DNA of 58,065 nt from Mariniblastus sp. (GCA_011523945.1 WTFU01000130.1:1-58065), one strand, 5' to 3'. Counted from the first letter of the stretch, positions 35,219 to 44,645 are shown. Numbers and translations are program-made. The notes: generated by a model not told the origin, from the sequence alone.

Positions 35219-35756
35219 TCAAGGTTTGCGGAATCGGTTTCCCAGACAAGGGACAGGGACGCGATTCCTAAACTCTCTAGAGAACCAGAACGGAAGCGAT
35301 GGGCAGTAGATGCTACCACTATGTAGCTAGCAGAATTAGACCATGGGACGAGAGAAGCATTTTTGTTTGCTCACGTTTGGGAGCGTGCTCATGGGTGATC
35401 CTGTTGCACTCTTGGGTGGAATCAGAAGTCCATCCCATAGAAACGGCACAATCAGTTTTACTGGAATCCAATCCCCCGAGGCGGGGGTGAACAACTCGAA
35501 TAACTGGATTTTTAAGGTTCTCAGCGTGATGCGCCGTGCGCGCTACAAGCCTGAAAACTGAAACAAAATCAAAAAAATTAAATTAAAAACAGCGGTTTCC
35601 CCAGAGATGACCAATACTTCCGAATAGTCATGCGCTTTTTAAATAATCGGTAATTCGATCTGCGAATCGATTTCGGCATTTCATAGGGGCGATGATTAAG
35701 AGGACGGGATGTCCTTGTTCACTACCGAATTGATCTAAACCTAGTAATTAACGCCG
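35219..35756. other. Long divergent intergenic region between flgB and motA
   Basis: About 540 bases with no supported gene. It includes a palindrome TCTCTAGAGA near 35273, a G/C-rich hairpin (CCCCG-AGG-CGGGG) near 35475-35487 and an AT-rich run near 35563-35590. A 72-codon frame at 35343-35561 lacks protein-like features. Probably the promoter and leader region for motA. Confidence 0.4.
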
Positions 35757-36542
35757 ATGGACATAGCAACAATTGTAGGTCTATTAGCCGGTTTCGGCTT
35801 AATCTTTACCGCCATCCAAATTGGCGGCGACAAGGGTTTCGCGCCGTTTATCGACTACCCTTCGGTCATGATTACGGTCGGAGGTTCCTTCGCGGCTTTG
35901 CTGATTAACTTCCCGTTAAAGACGTGTCTTTCGACGGTCACGGTAATTAAGAAATGCTTTATTTCACGACTACCCGAGTCGAAAGCGCTGATTGCCCAGT
36001 TCAAGAACTTGGCGATCATCGTTCGAAAAGATGGTCTCTTGGCACTCGAATCCGAGCTGGACAACATTGACGATGAGTTCATGAAGCGAGGTTTGGAAAT
36101 CGTGATTGGCGGTGCGGATGAAGAGCAGGTAAGAAATGTTCTGGAAACGGAACTGGCTGCCATTGAACATCGCCATGCCGTTGGAAAAAATCTTCTTGAC
36201 TCGACCGGTGCGGCGGCACCAGCATTCGGCATGATTGGCACGCTTGTCGGCTTGGTGCAAATGCTTCAATCATTGGATGACCCAAGCAAGATTGGTAAGG
36301 GCATGGCGGTCGCTCTTTTAACGACGTTATACGGTGCCGTAATTGCGAATGTTGTTTGCATTCCGCTGGCTGGAAAGCTTGAAGCACGTTCTAAAGAAGA
36401 GGTTGCTTGTCGAGAATTGATGATTACAGGAATCACTGCACTCGCGAAGGGGCTTGCCCCGCCCGTCGTCGAAGACGTGTTGGTGGCTTATCTATCTCCA
36501 AACTCAAGGCAGGTTTTTCAATTGGAAAAGGATGGCAGCTAG
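35757..36542 (+). CDS. motA: Flagellar stator protein MotA
   Basis: Stator subunit that couples ion flow to torque. The 261-residue product has four membrane segments (first: IATIVGLLAGFGLIFTAIQI; third and fourth within AAAPAFGMIGTLVGLVQMLQ and MAVALLTTLYGAVIANVVCI) and the cytoplasmic loop between segments two and three with the charged region contacting FliG. The MotA family motif GMIGTLVGLVQML is clear. Followed by two MotB-like genes on the same strand. Confidence 0.95.
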   Translation: MDIATIVGLLAGFGLIFTAIQIGGDKGFAPFIDYPSVMITVGGSFAALLINFPLKTCLSTVTVIKKCFISRLPESKALIAQFKNLAIIVRKDGLLALESELDNIDDEFMKRGLEIVIGGADEEQVRNVLETELAAIEHRHAVGKNLLDSTGAAAPAFGMIGTLVGLVQMLQSLDDPSKIGKGMAVALLTTLYGAVIANVVCIPLAGKLEARSKEEVACRELMITGITALAKGLAPPVVEDVLVAYLSPNSRQVFQLEKDGS

Positions 36543-36624
36543 ATTCAGGTTGGGAACGAACTTGTGTGGGCTTTCGAGTTAGGAGCAAGTTTGTTTTTGT
36601 GATTAATTCAGTCAGTGACATACC

Positions 36625-37317
36625 ATGGCGAAAGAAAAAAAATTACCGGAGCCCAAAGGTGATATTCCCGCTTGGTTTATGACTTACAGCGACGTTATCA
36701 CGCTATTGATGACTTTCTTTATACTCTTGTTGACCTTTTCAACGACTGAACCTGAGCGATTCGAAAAGACGATTTCAACGATTTTTTCCAACGGTTCGGC
36801 AACCGGTGTCGCGGGTAAGAAAATCAAACACAACGATCATGATTCTTTTGTCAACCGTTTGCGAGTACCTGCGGCGCGGATCGCAATCCGCGGTGCGACG
36901 ATGCCTCCGATTCTTAGACAGCCCGCGACCGAGACGTGGGGAAATGGATTAAAGTCCCTGTCCGATGAGGAAGCTGAACAAAATGAGCTGACGTCTCATG
37001 CTTTTGAAATTCCTCTGGCGCTTCTTTTTGATTCCGAGGATCAGTTGACTTTTCGTGGGCGTGACATTTGTGGAATGTTATCTCAGCAGTTGCAAGACCT
37101 TCCATTTCGTGCATCACTTCAGTTTTCGAATAAAGCGGACACGGACAGGCTATCGACCGTGATGGATTATTTGTTTCATACTGAAATGACTCGTCCCGGT
37201 CAGGTCGCCATGACTTTAATGCGTCAGGGCGAAGTAGCTAATTCGAATTTGCGTATCGTAATTGAGCGTTTTACTCCTAATGCCCAGAGCGGCTACGCAT
37301 CTGGACTGAGGAAATAG
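36625..37317 (+). CDS. motB: MotB-like stator protein, first copy
   Basis: 230 residues. N-terminal plug and membrane helix PAWFMTYSDVITLLMTFFIL keep the conserved Asp (in TYSD) that binds the driving ion. The C-terminal half, where MotB normally has an OmpA-like peptidoglycan-binding domain, is divergent: no NxxLSxxRA-type motif is visible. The gene follows motA by 82 bases and is 5 bases ahead of a second MotB-like gene. The protein may need the second copy to be anchored. Confidence 0.85.
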   Translation: MAKEKKLPEPKGDIPAWFMTYSDVITLLMTFFILLLTFSTTEPERFEKTISTIFSNGSATGVAGKKIKHNDHDSFVNRLRVPAARIAIRGATMPPILRQPATETWGNGLKSLSDEEAEQNELTSHAFEIPLALLFDSEDQLTFRGRDICGMLSQQLQDLPFRASLQFSNKADTDRLSTVMDYLFHTEMTRPGQVAMTLMRQGEVANSNLRIVIERFTPNAQSGYASGLRK

Positions 37318-37322
37318 CTCAA

Positions 37323-38075
37323 ATGGCCAGAAAAAAAATCCCACTTTCTAAACCGAGCAAGGCATACCTCATCTCATTTGGGGATACGATGACCGCGCTG
37401 CTCGCTTTCTTTATTGTTCTCAACGCCTTTGCGAAAGAGCAAACAGGCGCAAATATGTATGCTGGAACAGGTTCGTTCATGAGCCCGAAGACGACAATCG
37501 CGTTGTCCGGTGGTGAACCCGGCAACCGTTCACGATTGTTGATTCCGAAGAAAGCTCCGAGTCCAATTTATGCGATTCACAGCGAAAATTTAGAAAAGGA
37601 TATGAAAGCTCACCTGGGTCCGGATGAAGAGGATGACAAAGAGCTGATCATCGACAGGCAGACGGAGGAATTCAAACGTTTTCTAACGAATATTGGCAGA
37701 GAATTCGATGTGGATGAGTTGCCGCCCACCCGCAGCCAAATTGTTTTTGATTCATTTGAGAATCTCCAACGGATCGAGGAGGGGAAGGTTCGTGAGCCTC
37801 TGCAGAAAGATGCTATTCAACTCGCGTCGTCAGCGATCACAAAGCTCGCCAGAGACGATTTTTCCCTGGAGATTGTTGTCTGGGCACGAATGCCCTCCAA
37901 GGGCTGTCTGATCGAAGCGATGGATTCGGCCGAGGCGATTCGCGACCAAATCGATCGCAGCTTTCGACTCGATGAGGCTGTTAAATCACGCATGAACGTT
38001 TCGGCGAAACCGTGGTTATTCTCTAACTCAACACGACCGAGAATTTCGTTCGTTATCTCACGACTTGATAAGTAG
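37323..38075 (+). CDS. MotB-like stator protein, second copy
   Basis: 250 residues, clearly related in layout to its neighbour but different in sequence. N-terminal YLISFGDTMTALLAFFIVLN carries the ion-binding Asp in a variant context (SFGD). The C-terminal part shows a weak OmpA-like pattern, QIVFDSFENLQRIEEGKVRE at its start and MDSAEAIRDQIDRSF near the end, so it is the more likely peptidoglycan-binding partner. Two dissimilar MotB proteins with one MotA suggest a mixed stator or a specialised second subunit. Confidence 0.8.
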   Translation: MARKKIPLSKPSKAYLISFGDTMTALLAFFIVLNAFAKEQTGANMYAGTGSFMSPKTTIALSGGEPGNRSRLLIPKKAPSPIYAIHSENLEKDMKAHLGPDEEDDKELIIDRQTEEFKRFLTNIGREFDVDELPPTRSQIVFDSFENLQRIEEGKVREPLQKDAIQLASSAITKLARDDFSLEIVVWARMPSKGCLIEAMDSAEAIRDQIDRSFRLDEAVKSRMNVSAKPWLFSNSTRPRISFVISRLDK

Positions 38076-38158
38076 TGGGCTCTTCAATTCGTGGGGAAAG
38101 CAGTCGCCGATTGATGCTTTTTTTCAACATCGGATTTGCCGCCGCGATAACGCCTCCC

Positions 38159-38196
38159 CCTCGTCGGGTTAACCGACAGGACCGTTTGCTTTTTTT
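38159..38196 (+). terminator. Terminator after the motA-motB genes
   Basis: A hairpin with GTCGG / CCGAC core, closed further out by CCT / AGG (38159-38180), is followed after four bases by TTTGCTTTTTTTG, a fair intrinsic terminator on the + strand. Confidence 0.5.
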
Positions 38197-38473
38197 GTAA
38201 CAGCGACAGTTCTTTGCGATTTGACCATACCTTAGCCGCAAGGTAACGCACATTTAAACGATTACAATTATTGAAGGGAGGTCGCTGGGCGACTGTATTC
38301 CCTTAGGGACGATAAAGTTGCGCAGGATGCCGCTAGATTAGTTCAGTAGATGTTAGATGCGGTACACAGATTGAGTTTGGGCCCGAGCTGTGTGACTTAG
38401 ACGGTTGTTTTGCTCAAAAGATATGCGTCTCATCCCAAGCATTGCGGGGAGAGAAGTTCCAAAGGGTAAGCTC
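38197..38473 (+). other. Leader region of the HDOD-GGDEF gene with two small hairpins
   Basis: Beyond the mot terminator there are about 280 bases without a gene. Two tight inverted repeats lie close together: GTCGC-TGG-GCGAC at 38281-38293 and TCCC-TTA-GGGA at 38299-38309. The frame of the next gene could also start earlier (TTG 38405). I could not match the region to a known riboswitch. Confidence 0.35.
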
Positions 38474-39967
38474 ATGGAATCCATTCAGCTGAAAAAATTA
38501 AACATTGAGGATCTCCCCAGTCCTCCTTCGGTCGCGGTCAAACTTCTCGAGTTATTTGATGACCCCGATGTAGCGTTGAAAGATATCGCAAAAGTCATTC
38601 AGGTAGACCCCGCGCTGACGGCTAAAATTGTTTCTTATTGCAACTCCCCGTTAATCCAGGCGGCGCGGCCGATCGAAACTCTTGACGGTGCGATTGTGAT
38701 GCTTGGTATGGGTGCTGTTCGTATGCTTGCCCTCTCTTTCTCGCTATTCAACGTTGCAGAGGAAGAAGGTGGTTTTGACTATTCAGCGTTCTGGACAAAA
38801 TCGCTTGCCCTGGCTGTTTCCACGCAGTCAATTTCGCATTTGACACAGATGAATCCAGACGAGAGCTTCCTCGCTGGGTTGATGACTAACATCGGGGAAA
38901 TTGCACTTTACCGCCAAACTCCTGATGAAGCATTGACTGGGGCAACGGTCAATTCGATCGAGTCGGTGATCGAGCACGAAAATAGATCGCTTGGATTTAA
39001 CCGTTTTGAAGTTGGCGCAGAAATTTTAAGCCGTTGGAATTTCCCAGAAGCAGTCGTGGAGTTTGTAAAAGGTATCAATCAGGATCAATCTGGAAAACAG
39101 CGTCGGCAAGCGGATTTGTCTTGGCAGTTGGCCAGTTTGTTTAGTTCGGCGGATGCAACCCTGGATCAGATTCAGTCCTGTAAAGACAAGTTTCACGGTG
39201 AATTGGCGATCAATGAAGATGCTTTGGAGTTATTGTTCGCTGCTGCTCAGACCAAGTGGATTGACTATGCGAAACTCCTGAGTTTTCGCCATGATGGTAC
39301 CACGATGTCTCTCCGCGATATCGAATTGGCGGCCAAAGCAAAAATGACGGAGATCTCAATTTCACATGTCAAAGCTCAGCAGAAAATTGCTGCGGAGAAT
39401 GAGAAGTTGAGGACGACCGTTTACCGGGATCCATTGACGGATGTATTGAATCGTCGCGCCTATGAGGAGCAATCCAGTCAGGCTTTTGCACGGTGTTGCC
39501 GTGTGAAGAGTTTTTATTCTTTACTGGTGGTCGATATTGACTATTTCAAAGAGTGCAACGATTCCTATGGTCACCAAATCGGCGATGAAGCGTTGATTCA
39601 CATTGCCAAGTTACTCACAAGTGTCTTGCGGGAGTACGATAACGTTTATCGCTATGGTGGTGAAGAGTTTATCGTTACTTTGAGTGACTGCAATCAAGAA
39701 ATGTCGTTAGCGGTCGCTGAACGTTTGCGTGGATTAGTCGAAAGTAATCCACTGAAAGCCGATGGCAAAGTGATTCGATTGACGATTTCGGTGGGAGTTG
39801 TTTCTACCGAATTCGCAAATGCTCAATCGGTGGTTGAGCTTTTTGAAATGGCTGATAAGTGTCTCTATCGAGCGAAGTCCAGTGGTAGAAATCAGTGTGT
39901 TTTGATGACGCAAGATATTCTTGAATCATTGAACTTTCAGTCGACGGAAACGATCGAACAAACTTAG
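38474..39967 (+). CDS. HDOD-GGDEF protein, probable diguanylate cyclase
   Basis: About 497 residues from ATG 38474, which has AGGGTAAG upstream. The N-terminal HDOD domain (IEDLPSPPSVAVKLLELFDD, LDGAIVMLGMGAVRMLALSF) is followed by a helical linker and a C-terminal GGDEF domain: RDPLTDVLNRRAYEEQ, VVDIDYFKECNDSYGHQIGD and YRYGGEEFIVTL. The active-site signature is GGEEF, compatible with making c-di-GMP. Placed after the stator genes, it is a likely regulator of swimming versus attachment. The second HDOD protein of the window is at 8670. Confidence 0.92.
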   Translation: MESIQLKKLNIEDLPSPPSVAVKLLELFDDPDVALKDIAKVIQVDPALTAKIVSYCNSPLIQAARPIETLDGAIVMLGMGAVRMLALSFSLFNVAEEEGGFDYSAFWTKSLALAVSTQSISHLTQMNPDESFLAGLMTNIGEIALYRQTPDEALTGATVNSIESVIEHENRSLGFNRFEVGAEILSRWNFPEAVVEFVKGINQDQSGKQRRQADLSWQLASLFSSADATLDQIQSCKDKFHGELAINEDALELLFAAAQTKWIDYAKLLSFRHDGTTMSLRDIELAAKAKMTEISISHVKAQQKIAAENEKLRTTVYRDPLTDVLNRRAYEEQSSQAFARCCRVKSFYSLLVVDIDYFKECNDSYGHQIGDEALIHIAKLLTSVLREYDNVYRYGGEEFIVTLSDCNQEMSLAVAERLRGLVESNPLKADGKVIRLTISVGVVSTEFANAQSVVELFEMADKCLYRAKSSGRNQCVLMTQDILESLNFQSTETIEQT

Positions 39968-40005
39968 AGGATTGGTTTACGTCCTAATTGTTCGCAGTCT
40001 TGCAA

Positions 40006-40863
40006 CTAATAACTCTCACCCATCATCGCCCCATCGGCTCGGTCTCCCAAGTTTTGATAGATGATTGGGTCAATGCTGTCCGAGATGGAGGAGACACGTC
40101 CATCAGCGAAACAAAAGTTGGTGATACCTGGGTGGCGACTGCCGAACCCTCCGACCTCTTTTAGATTGGTCGGGGCTGCTGGAACCGCTCCCGGTGCCAT
40201 AACAATAGGGCCTGTGTTTCGCAGCGATGCTCGAGTGCCTGACGCCCAGCCAAGGTTGCTTGATTGGTCGAACAGTAGTTCTCCGATGAGGATTGTGTTG
40301 CTGCTTCCATCGTGTATGTCGCTATAGCTGATCTCGCTATTTAAAAATAGCAGGCCGTTGTTGTCGGTGTCGATCGGTGCTTCCATGCTGTGATGGCAGC
40401 CAGCGTAGCTCGTCAGCCCAGCTGTTCCATCGTGGGCTGCGAAGTAATCGGAGGGGCATTCAAAGAGTGAGATTTTTTGTTCGCGGGCCGGTGCATTGGC
40501 AGGGGCATAGGTTCCCAGCGATTTGTCAAAGCGATTGGCGATTCCAGACTGATCGATATAAGGCAACAGCTCAACGAGGAAGCTAACGTGCTGACCAATC
40601 GGTTGAGAAAGGATTGGGCCAGTCGGGTTGATGACTCCTGGGGGGAGATGTTCATGACCAAATTCATAATTGTGTAATGCGATTCCCAGTTGTGCAATTT
40701 TATTTGAGCAACTGACACGACGGGCAGCTTCGCGAACTTGCTGGACAGCAGGCAGCAGCATGCTGATCAGAATTCCAATAATGGCGACGACAACGAGTAG
40801 CTCAACTAGCGTGAATGCAGAGCGGACGTTAGCTTTTGAGTGCGGTTGCGAAAAGCAAAACAT
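40006..40863 (-). CDS. DUF1559 type II pseudopilin-like protein
   Basis: 285 residues. Prepilin signal SAFTLVELLVVVAIIGILIS near the N-terminus, then LLPAVQQVREAARRVSCSNK and LGIALHNYEFGHEHLPPG, and a C-terminal H-X9-DG motif in RHPGITNFCFADGRV. This architecture is greatly expanded in planctomycetes. It closes the operon with GspF-like and minor-pseudopilin-like genes, so it may be the major pseudopilin of that system, although most DUF1559 proteins are solitary. Confidence 0.92.
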   Translation of the reverse strand: MFCFSQPHSKANVRSAFTLVELLVVVAIIGILISMLLPAVQQVREAARRVSCSNKIAQLGIALHNYEFGHEHLPPGVINPTGPILSQPIGQHVSFLVELLPYIDQSGIANRFDKSLGTYAPANAPAREQKISLFECPSDYFAAHDGTAGLTSYAGCHHSMEAPIDTDNNGLLFLNSEISYSDIHDGSSNTILIGELLFDQSSNLGWASGTRASLRNTGPIVMAPGAVPAAPTNLKEVGGFGSRHPGITNFCFADGRVSSISDSIDPIIYQNLGDRADGAMMGESY

Positions 40864-40946
40864 TTGAATTCCTTTATAACAATCATGACCTGGTTGGCCG
40901 TGTAGTATGGGCGATAACGGGAGGGTTCGTGTATTATTTTAACGGG

Positions 40947-41351
40947 TCACTGAGTGAGTTCGAGCGTGATAGAACGCATCGTCCCCGTTTCCGCGTTGGA
41001 TCCATTTTTTTGGATGGTGGCGATAACTTTCATTCGTTTGGTTTTTAACGGGTCGGTAGCCGGTAGTATTTCAATTTCGATTGCCGCGCGATCGAGATTA
41101 GATAATGGTTGAGAAAGAGTAATTAGTTCTCCCTCATAGTTTTTGTTCGACTGAATATTTTGTAGCCCTTGCTGTATGCCGGCTTCGAGTAGCCAGTGCG
41201 TTTGGACCAGTTGTTGGTCTCGACGAAGGCTACGCCTCATGTTGAGACTCACGTGTACCCAGCCAAGTATTATGGATGTGGTGAAGCCCATGCAGACGAG
41301 GACGGTAATTAACGCTGTTCCCTTACGAGTTTGCCTGAGTTTTCGTGTCAT
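40947..41351 (-). CDS. PilX/GspK-like minor pseudopilin candidate
   Basis: 134 residues from ATG 41351, which overlaps the stop of the upstream gene (ATGA). The N-terminus RKGTALITVLVCMGFTTSII is a prepilin-like helix of the PilX/GspK type without a strong cleavage consensus. The rest is short and polar. An in-frame upstream start would add 17 residues but destroy the coupling. Confidence 0.7.
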   Translation of the reverse strand: MTRKLRQTRKGTALITVLVCMGFTTSIILGWVHVSLNMRRSLRRDQQLVQTHWLLEAGIQQGLQNIQSNKNYEGELITLSQPLSNLDRAAIEIEILPATDPLKTKRMKVIATIQKNGSNAETGTMRSITLELTQ

Positions 41352-41899
41352 TGTATCTCTCCTGGTAACGACTCTGTATCCGGCAGTAAGTTCATCCCCC
41401 ATCGATTAGGCTTGGACCGCACGTGGAGTTCGGTAATCAATGATTGGTTGGATGGAGGATTCCGTTCCGATGACTGCCGGTTGGCACCAGGTTGTCGAGT
41501 AACTAACAATGAAATCCAATTGGGCAGTTCGGTGGCATCAAATTTTGAGATTGAGCCTGATGCTAAATCAAATCGGTCCTGGCGAATTCGCTGTCCGTCG
41601 GGCGTGTTTTGCCAAAATTGAATCCCCTCGTCAGTAACGGTGTAGTTGATCTCGGAACGATCCGGGTTATGAAGACAGATTTGCTGGTCATTGACCACGG
41701 AAACAGACTGGCATCGTTGGACGTCTTGGCGGAATCGGGAGGCGAGTCTCGTGAGGCTTTGATGCTGTAATTGCTGTTTTTTCATGTTCGATGAAAACGC
41801 CATTGTTTGGTGAATCCACGCGAGTGCCGTCAGAAAAAGCATCACCAGGACTGGCATTAGCAATGTGAGCTGGATTAAAGAATAGCCGCGGCGATTCAT
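41348..41899 (-). CDS. GspJ-like minor pseudopilin candidate
   Basis: 183 residues from ATG 41899. N-terminal MNRRGYSLIQLTLLMPVLVM is a type II/IV prepilin helix (Gly before a Tyr-Ser-Leu start, with Gln replacing the usual Glu at +5). Downstream, SLTRLASRFRQDVQRCQSVS and later beta-rich sequence resemble GspJ/PilW-type minor pseudopilins. ATGA overlaps on both sides show tight translational coupling. Confidence 0.72.
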   Translation of the reverse strand: MNRRGYSLIQLTLLMPVLVMLFLTALAWIHQTMAFSSNMKKQQLQHQSLTRLASRFRQDVQRCQSVSVVNDQQICLHNPDRSEINYTVTDEGIQFWQNTPDGQRIRQDRFDLASGSISKFDATELPNWISLLVTRQPGANRQSSERNPPSNQSLITELHVRSKPNRWGMNLLPDTESLPGEIQ

Positions 41900-42435
41900 T
41901 CGCGAACCTCCAGTCCAGAACTGTTGATTTTGGAATATTGGCCTGCAACCGTTATCCACTGAGAGTTAGAGCTCGATGGAGAATTCTCGGACTGCGAACT
42001 GAGATTTTCTTTTTGAGGTTTGTTTTGAAGCCAACCAGAGACTTCCATTGGTTTTCCTGAGTGGCGTTTGTCCCAGTGTAATTGGAGCGTTACGCGACTT
42101 CCTAGTAAGTCTCGTTTTAACGAGCCAGTCAGCTTCGGATTTCGCAGTGATTTTTTGCAGGTTGTTGAGGGTGCGAGGGTTTCTAAGGTTTCGGAAGCTT
42201 CTATTTCATTCAAGAGTGTGATGGATTCGAGTTGGTTATTCAGCTCTTCCATCGCAATTCGTTGGTGGCGAATATCTTTCCAGACAAGACGGATTTGGAA
42301 AGTGCAGGTTGTAAAAAATGTCATGACGCTCAACAACGCGACTGCAGCAACAAGCAGGTCGGTTGTCAAAATGCCGGCTCGATCAATTCGAACGGTGGCA
42401 GTTTTTGGGATTCTAGATTTTGAGTTGTTTGCCAT
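41896..42435 (-). CDS. GspI-like minor pseudopilin candidate
   Basis: 179 residues. An N-terminal hydrophobic helix preceded by charged residues (RAGILTTDLLVAAVALLSVM) has the place of a prepilin signal, though the canonical Glu at +5 is replaced by Asp. The remainder is polar with a long Ser/Gln-rich tail. It is 8 bases after the third GspF-like gene and overlaps the next gene. Assignment to GspI/PilV rests on order and topology. Confidence 0.65.
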   Translation of the reverse strand: MANNSKSRIPKTATVRIDRAGILTTDLLVAAVALLSVMTFFTTCTFQIRLVWKDIRHQRIAMEELNNQLESITLLNEIEASETLETLAPSTTCKKSLRNPKLTGSLKRDLLGSRVTLQLHWDKRHSGKPMEVSGWLQNKPQKENLSSQSENSPSSSNSQWITVAGQYSKINSSGLEVRE

Positions 42436-42443
42436 TTGTTTGC

Positions 42444-43550
42444 CTACTGGAACCCGCCAACTGATACAACTAATTCGCGATAGTAAAGAAAAATCGCGTT
42501 AAAAAATGCGATGATAAACAGGGCGATACAGATGTCGATGGTTGTAATGAACCAATGAATAATAAAGGATCTTCGGAGATTTCTTTTTTGCTCAATTCTC
42601 ATTCCCGACCAAAACAGGAGCCATGATTGTGTCTTGGTGTTCCCGGCCAGTTCTAATGCTTGAGCTTCACTCTGGGATATTATTCTTTTGGTTCGGAGAT
42701 TTTGCCATGAGTTCGAATCCAGCGGCACTTGAGCGATCAAGGGAGCAGCCTCGGGAATGGCCTCCTGGACGATTGCAGATTTGCCGTCTTCATTCGATCC
42801 ATTGGTGTGGAGATTTGAGTTTAACAAGGCAAGCGTCAAGCGGTTTTTGGTTTCCGTTGAATAGATGGGCCTCTTCCAGTGCATTGGGTTCCAAGTGCGT
42901 AGATAGGCACGTCCGAGATTCAACCATAACGGTGTGAAAAAAAGAAGTAATAGCGGTATTACAATCCAGAAAAATGCGAAGCTGTAATCGAGGAATTCAG
43001 CTGTTGCGATCAGTTTGGCAGGGATTTCGATTCCGAATTCCGAGAAGATGTTTAAAAATTCCGGGAGAATGTTTAAGCAGAACCAAGTGAAAAGAAGGCC
43101 GACAATCAGAATGCGAAACGTACATCGAATGATACGTGAAGATTCGCTAGAGACCGGGTTGTAAGATTTAATCTGGAGGGTGTTCGCGTAAGTTAGGATC
43201 GCAGTGAAAAGTTCCGAGAGAGTATCATCATTTTCGGCAATTTGGATCGTTGTGATGCAATTCTGTGGAAGGATCCCATCCGTCAGGCTTAGTGCTTCGA
43301 TATAAGGTGTTCCGGATTGAATTGCTTTTGTAAAGCTGGCAATCCGGCCCCGATCAAAGTTGGATAACTCCATTCCAAGACTACAAAGAAGTGGAAGGAG
43401 TCCAAGTTTCTGTTGATGGGCGACTGCGAGGATTCGTAGTAGGGCTAACTGATTGGGTGCGCACTGGATGGCTAATGATTCGATGGTTGACCGATCGAAT
43501 CTGTCCGGGAATCGTTGCCTCGGGTTTGCGTTGAGTGCGTTAGCGTTCAT
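42444..43550 (-). CDS. GspF/PilC-like inner-membrane protein, third copy
   Basis: 368 residues. The T2SSF signature is evident: LNILPEFLNIFSEFGIEIPA followed by LIATAEFLDYSFAFFWIVIP, with a final membrane helix (TTIDICIALFIIAFFNAIFL) at the C-terminus. GspF/PilC is the platform protein on which pseudopilus or pilus ATPases act. It is the last of three GspF-like genes in a row. Confidence 0.82.
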   Translation of the reverse strand: MNANALNANPRQRFPDRFDRSTIESLAIQCAPNQLALLRILAVAHQQKLGLLPLLCSLGMELSNFDRGRIASFTKAIQSGTPYIEALSLTDGILPQNCITTIQIAENDDTLSELFTAILTYANTLQIKSYNPVSSESSRIIRCTFRILIVGLLFTWFCLNILPEFLNIFSEFGIEIPAKLIATAEFLDYSFAFFWIVIPLLLLFFTPLWLNLGRAYLRTWNPMHWKRPIYSTETKNRLTLALLNSNLHTNGSNEDGKSAIVQEAIPEAAPLIAQVPLDSNSWQNLRTKRIISQSEAQALELAGNTKTQSWLLFWSGMRIEQKRNLRRSFIIHWFITTIDICIALFIIAFFNAIFLYYRELVVSVGGFQ

Positions 43551-43599
43551 CAGGAATCTTGTAGATAAAGTTGACTCGGTTTAAAGAATGAAATGAGAG

Positions 43600-44643
43600 T
43601 TAAAACCCACCCGTCAGCGAAAAGATGAGATTCAGAACGGGAAGTCCGATCGCCAAAACCGCAAGCAGAGCAAGTAGTCCGATAAGCCAAAAAAGCAAGT
43701 TGAATATTAGCTGGATCCACCATTGGCTCGTCGTTTGGCTGCGTGACCAATAGTAGTTGGAGATTTCTTTCAATAATGCAATTTTACTCTGGTGTGAAGG
43801 CGTTAGGATGGCTTGATTCAGTAAGTCGAATTGGTCATCGAGTAACCAGTCTCCCTCTCGAAGATGAGTTTCCGTGGTGTGGTTCAGAGCGAGTTTTTCA
43901 CTCCATTTTGATATCCAGTTTTTGCTTACTGATTTACTTGCAAGTAGGTAGGCATTCTTCGGCGACCAGCCAAGCTCTAGTAGCATCGCGGTGTGCCAAC
44001 ACCAGTTTCCAAGCTCACCTCGAATATTTTTGAATTCGTGGTCAATCCAATTACTGGACAGAGACTTTTGGCCAGCGGTTGAGCAACGCCAGCTAAGATT
44101 ATTAATAAAAAGTCCTAGAACCAAAATTGGTAATAACCACCAAGTGGCACGAATCAAGTGACTGGCGGTAAAAACAAGTGCCGTTACCGAGGGGATTTGA
44201 ATTTCAAAGTCGTCGTAAATCAGTTCGAACGCGGGGGCAAGGAAGATACTGAAAATAATCAGCAGGCCGCTGATCGCGAATAAGAGGGCGAGTCGGAATT
44301 TTAACAGTTTCATTATCTGTGGTCGAGAAAACGCGTTGTTGACCATTTGAAAAAAACCATCGCGAGCGCTTTCCTCAATCAGTTCCGGATTGATCGGACT
44401 TCTTTCCGACTTCAACGCAGAAACGCAAGTCGCGAGGAGTTCGGGGCGCTCTAAGAGCTCATCAAAGTTGGCGTCTTGCTTGAACCAGGCAGCGACTTGG
44501 AGGAGATTGCTTTTTAAGATTCCATCGGTCTCTTGCGAAAGTCTGGTAATGTCGTCGGCGAATTTCAGTTTAGACTTACTGATTTCTTGCCATCTCGCTG
44601 CCAGCGATTCGTAGGTGGGGTCTGATTTAATTGAATTACCCAT
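43600..44643 (-). CDS. GspF/PilC-like inner-membrane protein, second copy
   Basis: 347 residues from ATG 44643, 2 bases after the stop of the first copy; the open frame extends 19 codons upstream into that gene. T2SSF-like features: LLIIFSIFLAPAFELIYDDF with EIQIPSVTALVFTASHLI, then further membrane segments, and a C-terminal helix near WLIGLLALLAVLAIGLPVLN. More divergent than the third copy. Confidence 0.78.
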   Translation of the reverse strand: MGNSIKSDPTYESLAARWQEISKSKLKFADDITRLSQETDGILKSNLLQVAAWFKQDANFDELLERPELLATCVSALKSERSPINPELIEESARDGFFQMVNNAFSRPQIMKLLKFRLALLFAISGLLIIFSIFLAPAFELIYDDFEIQIPSVTALVFTASHLIRATWWLLPILVLGLFINNLSWRCSTAGQKSLSSNWIDHEFKNIRGELGNWCWHTAMLLELGWSPKNAYLLASKSVSKNWISKWSEKLALNHTTETHLREGDWLLDDQFDLLNQAILTPSHQSKIALLKEISNYYWSRSQTTSQWWIQLIFNLLFWLIGLLALLAVLAIGLPVLNLIFSLTGGF

Positions 44644-44645
44644 TA

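Noticed and set aside
35343..35561. 72-codon + strand frame in the flgB-motA gap
   Set aside because: No recognisable domain, no good ribosome binding site, and it spans a GC-rich hairpin; more likely part of the motA leader.
35743..35760. Sigma-28 box GCCGATGG overlapping the motA start
   Set aside because: The spacer to TAAACCTA is 9 rather than 11 bases and the box includes the start codon.
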